Shown piece by piece: positions 44,668 through 54,373 of a DNA stretch of 64,000 nt. Within the stretch, counting starts at the first letter, position 1, and the number at the start of each line of letters is the position of its first letter. The position numbers were made by a program, and so were the translations under genes. The notes under the pieces are model-generated. The model searched no databases. It saw nothing but the letters and a program-made list of their open reading frames with translations, and had not been told where the DNA came from. The DNA comes from Telopea speciosissima (lineage: Eukaryota > Streptophyta > Magnoliopsida > Proteales > Proteaceae). The stretch is taken from assembly GCF_018873765.1 (NCBI RefSeq), contig NC_057925.1, positions 9,931,568 through 9,995,567 on the forward strand. The letters run 5' to 3'.

Positions 44668-44681
44668 GATGTTCCTTTTGT
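44668..44681. repeat. LINE target-site duplication, right copy
   Basis: GATGTTCCTTTTGT, identical to 39781-39794. Confidence 0.9.
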
Positions 44682-44939
44682 AATGTGGAAAACTAACAAC
44701 AATGATTTTTTTTGGGGGGGGGGGGGTGTGGGGTTTGGTTAACACCAGTGGTGGAGAGTTGATTGAATGTGTAATGAAAGCAATAAATGTTATGATTGTG
44801 ACTCTTTTTAAATTTTACAGAAAAGCAATGAATTGTAATTTTTTTTTATCAAAGCAATGAATTGTAATATTTATATGAATTTTATTGTTAATAGTTTTTT
44901 TTGTGAAATGAATATTATATATGGATATAATTACAGGAG

Positions 44940-45560
44940 AATTTTTTTGATGTAATACAAACAAATTTTTTCAAAAAAAAGAAAAAAAAGAAGAAGAGTT
45001 TTGGCAATGGTATACATATTTCAGTCGTAAAAATACAATTACCTATTTTTTCGTAATATGAATTTATAGTGATTTTTGCATAAAAACCGTCGTCTAAAAT
45101 GGATTATTAACGATGGTAATTTAAGGACCATTGTCTGAATTACGTATTTATTGTGATGATAGATAAAACACCGTCATCAAAAATAGATTATTAACAACGG
45201 GGGAAAAAAAAAAAACCCCGTCATCTAAGATATGAATTTATAATGACAGTTAAATACAGTCATTAAAAAATAAACGGTGACGGAAGGGTAAAATTTTTTG
45301 TTGTAATACAATTTTTTTTCAAAAAAAAATATTAATAACGACATGAATTTATAGTGATGGCAAAAAACCGTTGTTAAAGAAATAAACGGTAACAGAAGAA
45401 TTATCTGTCGTTTAAAATATATTTTGCTTGACGGAAGCACTTTTTCCATCGCTATTTTCTTCAACGGCACTATAGCCGACGGAATGGGGACGGTTGAAAC
45501 TACCGTCACCTTTATGTTTGGTGAGGGAAATGTATTTTCGGAAATAAATTTCTTGTAGTA
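44940..45560. mobile_element. CACTA-like terminal region
   Basis: Ends TTTCTTGTAGTA, one base from the inverted CACTACAAGAAA terminus of En/Spm elements. The preceding 550 bp is packed with subterminal repeats such as 'aaccgtcgtctaaaat', 'gaatttatagtgatgg' and 'gacggaag'. Neither a transposase nor the other end is seen. Confidence 0.6.
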
Positions 45561-45892
45561 ATATAGCAGTGTAGTAACAAGTGTGACGCAGTGATCCCCT
45601 TGCGGGTCCCTGTTTGACCCCGATGTAGGGCCTTGCACCAAAAAAATAGAGTGATTCTCCTTTATTGAGTTTTTCTTCTATAACCCTAGAATACTATATA
45701 AATATCAATCTTCTGAAAACCTCCATGAAATTAAAATGATTGAAACAAAACAAGATACTCCAAATCATGGATAAAAAAGGATGCTAGCTAAGAGGCCTCA
45801 GGTGTCAATCTGATGTGTGATCTCTCATGTTGAGACTTGAGAGAGTTTTGAGTACATGACCACTCTTATATGACTTGAGCTCTTCTTCAGGG

Positions 45893-46035
45893 AGGCGTGC
45901 ACCTAGGGTTCTGCCAGGGCACATCCAGCGACTGAGTTGTGCCACACACAGCAAAACGCACGCCTAGGGATGTGTGTGGCACAACCCAACTGCTGGCAGC
46001 GCCCTGGGCATTCTTTGCTCCCTGGAGACGATCCT
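45893..46035. mobile_element. MITE of the CTCTCCAGGGAG family
   Basis: 'ggcgtgcacctaggg...gccagggcacatccagcgactgagttgtgcc' is inverted in 'ggcacaacccaactgctggcagcgccctggg...ctccctggaga'. It is related to 48699-48863. Confidence 0.6.
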
Positions 46036-46067
46036 GATCCCTCTTATATAGATGTGATCCAAAATAT

Positions 46068-47522
46068 TGTAAGTATCGTGGTCCTCAGGACGAGGGTTCC
46101 TTAGCCTTATGGCGACAAGGATTAGCTTCGATGAATAACGGTGTATCGTTCCGACATATCATCATGGGGATTGGGATCATACTTCATACAGAAATGGAGT
46201 CGCCACTTAGGATTAGGGCCTAGGACCCAATGGGTGTAGCCCCATCCGGGATTAACGGAAAGGGCTACGTGATTCCATATGGTCTAATTAGAGATTCAGG
46301 GTAAGTAGTTAAGTTACGAGAATGGGAAGGTGTTAGGCACCCACCTCGTCCGGATAAATCGATCTTTCTACTAGATGTTTGTTTTTGAATATTTTCCCTT
46401 AATAATATATCTTATACTAACATGCAAGACTAGGTTATAATGCACTAATCATGACAAAGAAGAAATCATTTACTATGTAAATTAAAGCGAATTACTTTAA
46501 TTGTCTACATTACTCCAAAAATAATAAGAAGGAAAGAGACAGATACCTGTCAAGAAATACAAGAAATAAATGGAAATGCACCAAATACGAAATATACGAT
46601 GTCCCACGGCTCAGGTGAAGACGGACGATCGGCTTATCTCTCTCTTGTCGGACAAAGTAAGGACTGTATGAGATGGGTTTTGCCACTCACTTCGGGCAGA
46701 GCAACGGCTATATAAGGGATTCTCGTTATCTGTATGCAAACAGAATAACGGATGTGAAGGGGATTTTTCATTATTCGTACACTGACGGGATAACGAAGTT
46801 GCTGGATAAGAATCGCTCTTTACTCGAGTGGGTAATCAAAGGATCTACCCATGCCTTTGGAGTCTCGCTCCAACAAACGCTCAAGAGGGAGCGAATTAGG
46901 GGGAAAAGGGGTAAAAACATGAGTTGAGAGGGTCTCTCTGCCAAAAAAACTATGTTTTGGAGGGAGGGGGGCCCTCCTATTTATACGGCAGGGTGCCCCA
47001 CAGCTTGGGCCAGAGAAGTCCTCCACGGCACCGAGGAGATCTCCACGGTGCCATGGGGGACTTCTCCACGGCGCCGTGGCTCCGTACACCCTTGTCGTGG
47101 GGGACCTCCACGGGGCCGTGGGACACTGTCCACGGCGTCGTGGACAGTGTGGTCCCCCTCATTTCACTTGTGGGGTCCAATTGGGCCATTTTTGGGTTCT
47201 AGAAGGTATTTGGGACCATGGGCTTGGTCTTTTTGGGTTTTCTTCTCCTTTTTTACTCTTTAGAAAATTTTCTATCGAGGGTTCCACCCCCTACACCCCC
47301 GCAGGGGGGCTGGCTGCCCCCAAAGACCCCCACGGCCCGTTAACCGACTAGCGGGACCACCGTGGTTGGGGAAGGGGAGCAGTACCTCCTTCAGCATTTG
47401 GTAAAAGGATCTTATAAGTCATTTTAGGGATGTAGGGACAAGTCTTTCTTGAGAGAAATACCGATGTCTGTCCGTGTCCTGTTATCATCATCGCCGATGG
47501 ATGACAAAATTCTGTGTCTACA
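46068..47522. mobile_element. Solo LTR of 1,455 bp with 5-bp TSD
   Basis: Begins TGTAAGTATCG and ends GTGTCTACA, flanked by identical AATAT at 46063-46067 and 47523-47527. 'ggagtcgccacttagg' and 'gggaaggtgttaggcaccc' are lines I associate with Tat/Ogre-type Ty3 LTRs, as is the 'tgacaaaattctgtgtctaca' end; the clade is an inference. A GC-rich minirepeat of 'tccacgg.gccgtgg' units lies at about 47020-47145. No internal region is present. Confidence 0.85.
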
Positions 47523-47712
47523 AATATTAATCAAAAAAGTGTTGTTAACATATGATATTTTTAGGCATTATTAACTTATTAAGAACATGAGCAGATTGTC
47601 AAGTACCATACTCCTCTGTCCTCAATCCTGCATTGACCAGTTTTGAGGAGGATCTTGGACTTATAAGCGGAAAGGTTTCCTCCACTTAAGATGGGGATCT
47701 TTTGGTATGGAT

Positions 47713-48128
47713 TAGGGGTGTCAAAATGCAAACTGAACAGGTGAAACTGAACCAAACCGACCCAAACTAGCCTGAATTGAACAAAATCTTATTGGATTGG
47801 CTTCGAATTGGGGTATTGTGAAACTGAAACCAAACTGGACTACTGTAAACTGCTCAAAAAACCGAACTGAACCGAAACTGGTATAAACCAATAACAACCG
47901 GAAAACATTCAAAAAACAACCTGTTTTTCCCATAATTATGTATATATATATATATATATATACATGATAAAGCAAACACAAATTGAACCAAGCCTGATAA
48001 CAAACTGATAAGAAAAACCGAAATCAACTTTTTCTTATTGGTTTGGTTTCAGATTCACCCATTCACACCCCGAACTCTATGAAACCGAATTGAAACACAA
48101 ACCAAACTGACCCATTGACAAACCCTTA
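47713..48128. mobile_element. hAT MITE with 8-bp TSD
   Basis: Starts TAGGGGTGTCAA and ends TTGACAAACCCTTA. The flanks GTATGGAT (47705-47712) and ATATGGAT (48129-48136) match 7 of 8. The interior is 'aaccgaac'/'ggtttggtttc' low-complexity sequence with a (TA) run. Confidence 0.85.
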
Positions 48129-48129
48129 A

Positions 48130-48698
48130 TATGGATGAACCAAACCATGACACATGGTATCAAAACTGGACCCAATTACTTTGGGATGTAGGTTCGGGGA
48201 TACTATAATGTGGGTCCCATCATCTAACACATTTTCTCATTTTTCTGATCATTAATACTTGTGGGCTACCAATTGTGCACTCCGATTACCATTGAAAGGG
48301 ATGTTTCCCTCGCTAACGTATTTGATGAAAATATTAATGCATAAGTTCATTCTCTCCATGTGGTAATTTTTCTAGCGTTGGCATCAGCGTTGGCATCTCT
48401 CTCTGTCTCTCTCTCCATATATATAAATATGAAAATTTTTGTTGTAACCAAGGTTAGTGAAAGAGAAATGATAACTTTACTTCTTTTGCCCTTTTAATAT
48501 AAATAATGCTTTGTTTTCCCAAGAAAAAAATTCTCTTAATTTTCATGTAAATTTGAAGAGTATATGACAATGACAACTTTGATTCACCAAAAAAGAGACA
48601 ATGACAACTTTGTTTTTTAGAATAAATATTTTGCAAATCAGCCCAAAATTCCCTAAGAGCAAAGGAGAGAGAGAGAGAGAGGTAGGGGGGATTGTGCT
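48130..48698. other. Intergenic, no supported feature
   Basis: AT-rich with short (CT), (TA) and (GA) runs. 'acaatgacaacttt' is duplicated at about 48566 and about 48598. Confidence 0.4.
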
Positions 48699-48863
48699 CC
48701 TCTCCAGGGAGCCTAACGCCCAGGGAGTGCCCAAGGGGTATCCAGCCGTTGGGTTTTACTGCACACATCCTGACAGCTGATTGTGCATGTACCGGGATGC
48801 GTGCGATACAGCCCAGCCATTAGATCCCCCCAAGCACTCCCTGGGCACTGGCTCCCTGGAGAG
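48699..48863. mobile_element. MITE at the start of the triplicated segment
   Basis: The ends CTCTCCAGGGAGCC and (inverted) CTCTCCAGGGAGCC are followed by 'cccagggagtgc' on both arms, around a core with 'gtgcatgtaccgggatgcgtgcg'. Only the part from 48733 onward takes part in the triplication. Confidence 0.7.
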
Positions 48864-49615
48864 TAGTTGAATGGGGCGGGGTTGACTGTATCTAATCTAT
48901 GAGATTTCGCATAATACCTACATTGGAGAACACCTTTTGGGTGCCAAGAATCTAACCGGAGAAAAGGCTCTCCCATCATCCACGCACACAGGGCCCATGT
49001 TTTGATAAAATTGGACATTTCTTGCGTAAGGGGTATCCAGCCGTTGGGTTTTACTGCACACATCCTGACAGCTGATTGTGCATGTACCGGGATGCGTGCG
49101 ATACAGCCCAGCCATTAGATCCCCCAAGCACTCCTGGGCACTGGCTCCCTGGAGAGTAGTTGAATGGGGCGGGGTTGACTGTATCTAATCTATGAGATTT
49201 CGCATAATACCTACATTGGAGAACACCTTTTGGGTGCCAAGAATCTAACCGGAGAAAAGGCTCTCCCATCATCCACGCACACAGGGCCCATGTTTTGATA
49301 AAATTGGACATTTCTTGCGTAAGGGGTATCCAGCCGTTGGGTTTTACTGCACACATCCTGACAGCTGATTGTGCATGTACCGGGATGCGTGCGATACAGC
49401 CCAGCCATTAGATCCCCCCAAGCACTCCCTGGGCACTGGCTCCCTGGAGAGTAGTTGAATGGGGCGGGGTTGACTGTATCTAATCTATGAGATTTCGCAT
49501 AATACCTACATTGGAGAACACCTTTTGGGTGCCAAGAATCTAACCGGAGAAAAGGCTCTCCCATCATCCACGCACACAGGGCCCATGTTTTGATAAAATT
49601 GGACATTTCTTGCGT
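48733..49615. repeat. Three tandem copies of a ~294-bp unit
   Basis: Units start with AAGGGGTATCCAGCCG at 48733, 49028 and 49321 (spacing 295 and 293) and end TTTCTTGCGT at about 49615. The copies appear almost identical. The middle unit lacks two single bases in 'gatcccccc aagcactccctggg'. Each unit holds the 3' part of a MITE plus about 160 bp of flank. The open frames across it on the - strand are repeat artefacts. Confidence 0.92.
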
Positions 49616-49619
49616 AGCC

Positions 49620-49805
49620 CATTTAATCCTTTTGTAGATTCTATCTTCGCTTTCATGATGGTTCATAATAAATAAGTCCACTAAATTTAAAAAAATATAA
49701 AATTTGATCAGGATCAGTGAAAGTAAAAATTAATTGCATTTGGTCCATCTCCTTTGTACACTATTTTTGTTTTATTTTGATGAGATCCTTTTACACTGTT
49801 TATTT
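49620..49805. other. Spacer, no feature
   Basis: AT-rich sequence between the triplication and the next MITE. Confidence 0.4.
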
Positions 49806-49965
49806 ATTGGAAAGAGATCGCCAGCCGTTTATGTAGCGCATGCCGCTCTTGTGCCCTGACACAAGGGGTGTATGAAATGGCCACCATACCCCCTGAACCT
49901 CTGGGGCGATCATTTCACGTGTCCCTGTATCAAGGCGCAGGGGCGGTGTGTCTAGCGCGACCGGA
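49806..49965. mobile_element. GC-rich MITE
   Basis: 'agagatcgccagccg...gtgtatgaaatggccacc' pairs loosely with 'gcgatcatttcac...gcgcgacc'. The core resembles the elements at 7567-7704 and 53337-53456. Confidence 0.45.
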
Positions 49966-49969
49966 TGAC

Positions 49970-51305
49970 ATCCTTTCTCCCATTTATATATTTCATATTT
50001 TTTAATTACTTCCCGCATCATTGATGCTTTGAAGATAACCCTAAGCAATATATTATTAAGTGTTTGATGATATCCTAATTAAACAATACAGTAGATGTAT
50101 ACACATTTGAGTGACCTATGAGAGTAGACCAATAATGGAAGAAGAGATAAGGTTTTAACCAAAAAAAACAAAAAAGAAGAGATAAGGTTTTGTTACAATC
50201 ACTTCATTCTCAATTCTCCTTGACCCGTGTGAGGGACGGCTTTGCGAATCATAGTAGTTTCCAGGGCCATGAATATTCACACAAATGGAATATTGAAGGA
50301 GTTGAGGGGGATGGAAGATCCAAAATTGATTTAACTATCAATAGGGAGTCATTTTGTAAATATATTTAATCTCAAGTGTTCCACTAAAAATTCGCTGAAA
50401 TGAAGTCATAGAGTTTTGGTTGAACAAGTATGGCATATTTTTTATGGAATTTGGTATAGTTGTAGTTATCATTTTGAATAGAAGGAATCCATAAATAGAC
50501 TTTGGAACTTAAAACAAGCAACAGTCACATCTATTGTCACCTTTTGCCAAACAACATTTTCAAAATCAGAATTGGATCCATTAAACCAGCTGATTCAGAT
50601 CAGAATTGACCGTGATTGATCTTAATTCTGGTCGATCTAAATCGGTCAATTCTAAGGTTTTTGGGTCTAGATCATTGAGTTTCAGATATGAGGGTTTTGA
50701 TTCTAAAATTTTAGTAAGACGGTCAACACTAAATTGAGACTTTATCGAAACCGAATCAAATTGTTTACACCGAAAATCGTAAACCTATTTAATAAATAGT
50801 TCAGTTTGATTTCAAAATTGAGACCGTTTAGTTAAACACTTCAGTTTGAACTATACATTAAGTCATTTAGGGACAGAATAAATAGTTATGATAAGAATAA
50901 AGAAATCCCACTAAAAAGTAGAAGACATTCAAACATTTTGAATAAAAAATTAAAATATATTAACAACTATAACCTTCCAATTATTAAAAAAAAACATAAA
51001 CATTATACAATTCAATGTTAAATTTACTTCCATTTCAAAAAATAAAAAATAAAATAAAGAAAGAAGGCATTTGAATAAATAAATAAAAAAAAACTAATAA
51101 AACCATTTATTAAACAGATTGACTTCAATTAAAGAAATCTTGCATCAAACCAAACCAAACCATTTAACATCCTTAGTTTTTATTTTACCAATTCTAGGGT
51201 TTTGAGGTTGGTTCCGATCTGATCTAAATTGGAAATCGGTAAAGACCATTTCAATCCTCCATTCCAAGTTTAAAATCATTGATGCCAACCTAAAGTAAAC
51301 TTGAC
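49970..51305. other. Intergenic, AT-rich, traces of MITEs
   Basis: At 50580-50900, 'gatcagaattgaccgtgattgatc'/'ccgtttagttaaac' resembles degraded Mutator/hAT low-complexity elements. No gene was recognised. Confidence 0.4.
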
Positions 51306-51309
51306 TAAT

Positions 51310-51860
51310 TATGTCCAATCCATAGTTAGCAAAAACGGGAACGGCAAAAAAATTAAAAAACAAACGATACGGGTTTTAAAAGTGTAAATTTCAAAAAAGT
51401 GAAACAAAAAATGTGGCAATATTCTCATATAAATTGAGGAATTTTTACTTGAATACCTGCTCTAATGTTCAAAACAATTACAATATCATCTAATATCTAT
51501 TCCAAATTCATACACCATAACGTCAAAAGTCTTGTTGAGCAATGTGGCTTAGCTATGGTGTTGCTCACTCTTGTCAACCCAGTCAACACACTCAAGGAGT
51601 GATGATGCATGTTCAGTTTGAGTTGTGAGTCATTATTTTGAAAACTCTTTTCAGTAGATGGATCAGTTTGTAACTCAATTTCGGAGTCCGTGCATTAACC
51701 TTGAGTTGAATGTGATATCATGAGAAATATTGTAGTCTTTCAAGTCATCCTAACATAGAGAGAGAGAGAGAGAGAGTCAATCGAATCTATGTGAACAACA
51801 AACAATTTTGTATAAAAAAAATCCAAAAAAATGGAAATGCGTTTAAGAATAAAAGGGGGT
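51310..51860. mobile_element. Second copy (inverted) of the SCPL gene 3 promoter insertion family
   Basis: Its - strand aligns with the centre of 16379-17256: both carry a 'gagcaatgtggcttagctatggtgttg'-type line (here on +, there on -) and 'tatcatgagaaatat'. The ends near 51318 ('gttagcaaaaacgggaac') and about 51845 ('aatgcgtttaagaat') may be the termini. Confidence 0.6.
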
Positions 51861-51864
51861 CTGT

Positions 51865-53330
51865 TGCCTTTTTTTACCGTATGTTTGAGAAACAAACGAA
51901 AATACGCATTCGACTAATTTGCTTTGCTTTGTTCCATTGAGAGCTCGCTCAACCCAACCCCCTTTCTCAATTCTCAAGTGATCAAGTTTTCTAGTTGAGG
52001 AATGTTGAGAAGAAGACTTTTGTGTTCTAATCCAATAAAAACATTTTGGAAAAGAAACAAGAAAAGAGGAAAAAGGATTACTTAGACCTTCCAAACAAAG
52101 CCCTATCAGGAAAACAAATGTGTGATCCAAGTGAGACTTTGATTGCGTGTACGTGAGTTTGATCCGAAAGGGATAGGGTAGAGATGATGTATCTCTCAAT
52201 AATACCAACAAAAAGAAAAACCCACTTACATATAAGAATAAGGTCTTTTAGTTTACCAAAAAAAAGAAAAAAGAATAAGGTCTTTTCCATGACAGAGAAA
52301 GTTAGTTAGGCTTCAATATTATTTGATAGCCCCTTCCCCAGGTGGGATCTTATTAAATTTAAGAGTGGACCTGTGGACTTAAGTTGTGTGGACCCAGTTT
52401 TATGGGCCACACCTTCCAACTACTGTTCTAATTGAAATAGGCCAAAAGCATATTGGACATATCTATGATCCAACGGCTAAGAATTACCCATCTATCTGTC
52501 CCAATTTGGCTTTGAGTGAAAAGGTTAATTGTACACTTGTACCATTAACCCTAGTTGTGGTCCATTCTTGTATCGCCAATTGGATGGTTTTGGGATTCTT
52601 AATTGGCAATTTATCCCTTGCTTGTTTGTTTACTTTCCAAACAAGGCTTTTGTCTCTTTCCATAATGCCCTTGCCCATGCTTTGGCAGACCGCCGGGGGG
52701 GGGGGCTCTAGATACCTATGCTATATTCTCTTTTTCTTGACATTTCCTAATACACTCTCTCTCTCTCTCTCCTCTAATTTTTATGAAGAAATCTTTGGGG
52801 TTGTCTCTGTCTTCCTTCCTATACAATAATCTCCCTAACCCCCAATAACAAATATCCATTACACAAACAGGGTCAAAATTAAATAGAGGTAATGCACTCT
52901 ACTTTCAGACGGTCCCAAGAAAATGTTTGAATCGTCTGACGCCATTGTCTCCGATCAACTCCAGTCAAATATTTGTTCGCTGATGTACTCTCTATGTCTA
53001 GTAGAATCCGTCAATGGCAGAGAAGGTTGATATCTAGTCTTTTCGTCTCTCACAGAAAAACACTCCTTGATGGTGAAAACTGATGCAGTACATAAGACTA
53101 GAACCCTCAAAATCCTTATCCTTTTGTAACTACCACCATCAGGTAGTTTCCCTCATGGATAGGAAAGTGCACTAACCATTTTTTAACAAAACTAACTTAA
53201 GTGATGTGGCACTTTGGGTCACATCAGCCAACACCCCATAGATTGAACTAAAAACGGGGCCCTAATTGGGGTCTCATGATAGTGTAAGAGTCATGCTCCC
53301 GGACTAAGAACACTTTCAAAAAAACATAAG
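51865..53330. other. Intergenic, no supported gene
   Basis: Contains a G11 run (about 52695), a (CT)n tract (about 52755-52772) and a short inverted pair of 'aagaataaggtctttt' copies (about 52232 and 52269). The open frame 52386-52829 has no recognisable features. Confidence 0.4.
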
Positions 53331-53336
53331 GGGAAA

Positions 53337-53456
53337 ATGTTCTCTGCAGTGGGGGCTTAGGATGCGCCTAGACACATGGCGGTGGGCGAAATGACCACCT
53401 TGTCCCACCTCATGTGTCGAGGCACAGCCCTGAGCACTCCTGGCAAAGAACATCGT
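53337..53456. mobile_element. GC-rich MITE
   Basis: 'aatgttctctgcag...ggatgcgcctagacacatggcgg' pairs with 'atgtgtcgaggcacagcc...gcaaagaacat'. It matches the insert at 28088-28228, including 'gaaatgaccacct'. Confidence 0.6.
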
Positions 53457-53459
53457 CCC

Positions 53460-54370
53460 AAAAATAATAAAATACAAAAGTCATTTCTATTGTGCACTTT
53501 CTTAGTCTAGCCCTTATGTAAGGTCTAGCTTCCTCTATAACTTGCCATCTTGTGAATCTTTAAAAATTAGATTTGAAGATTAGAAACATGGGAGAGAATT
53601 CAGCAAAACCTAAGTAAATGACATACATTGGGATGACTAAAGGGGGGTGTTTTACCAAAAAAAAACTAAAGGGAGGGAGGGAGGGGGGGAGTGGGAGATA
53701 TAAAAAGCACACCAATGAGAGGGTGGAAGATAGAATCATTATATAGATGACCATGTTTTTTCTAAAGAGATTATCAATGAGGGCCCCACAACTCATTTTG
53801 TGAAAAGCCAGAGAGGGCAAGGGAAGGAATTCTTAATCCAGCATTCGAGAGAAATCTCAGTTAAACTTAAGTAACAGAATTCCGTAGGGCTGATTAAGAC
53901 AGAAAAATAAAATTAATACATTAATAATACAATATAATACAATGAGCTAATATAGGAGCTACTTACAAAATATCTAATCAAAAAATTAATATCAAAATAA
54001 GACTTATTACAAAACGAATATCCCAAAAGGATCCCAAAGCTTGTGGGGGGGTTCATCACATGTCACTCATGTCGTCATGGGTCATCTAATGCATACGACA
54101 GTACACAAAGCTCTCCTCGTCCGGTAGCTTTTTGTAAATGGGTATCTTTAGTGGGTCCCATACACAGGTCTCCGTCCTCAAGAATCCAATAAAGAATCAA
54201 TGGTCATGGTCAACATCATTATCCTCCACTTTCATATACAACTTTTGTGGAACAATTCTGGACCACCCGGTTCGGTTTGAGGCTCTGGTCTGTTCACAAT
54301 TTGGTCCGACCTCCAACATAGAAATATTGCTCTCCTAATCCAAAATTTTGCTTGAGAGCAACACTTAAAT
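53460..54370. other. Intergenic / 3' flank of the CTL gene
   Basis: A G/A-rich tract lies at about 53670-53695. The last about 300 bp is probably the 3' UTR of the choline-transporter-like gene. Nothing else is recognised. Confidence 0.4.
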
Positions 54371-54373
54371 CTT

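Noticed and set aside
45225-45641. 138-codon open frame on the - strand
   Set aside because: It is translated from CACTA subterminal repeats.
46952-47263. Overlapping GC-rich open frames on both strands
   Set aside because: They lie inside the solo LTR at 46068-47522 and derive from its minirepeat.
48733-49615. CRISPR-like repeat array
   Set aside because: Three adjoining ~294-bp units with no spacers in a plant nuclear context; this is a tandem duplication.
48713-49681. Repeated long open frames on the - strand
   Set aside because: They are copies of the 294-bp triplicated unit. The unit begins inside a MITE and shows no protein-family features.
52386-52829. 147-codon open frame
   Set aside because: Hydrophobic, low-complexity translation ending in a CT-repeat region, with no homology I can recognise.
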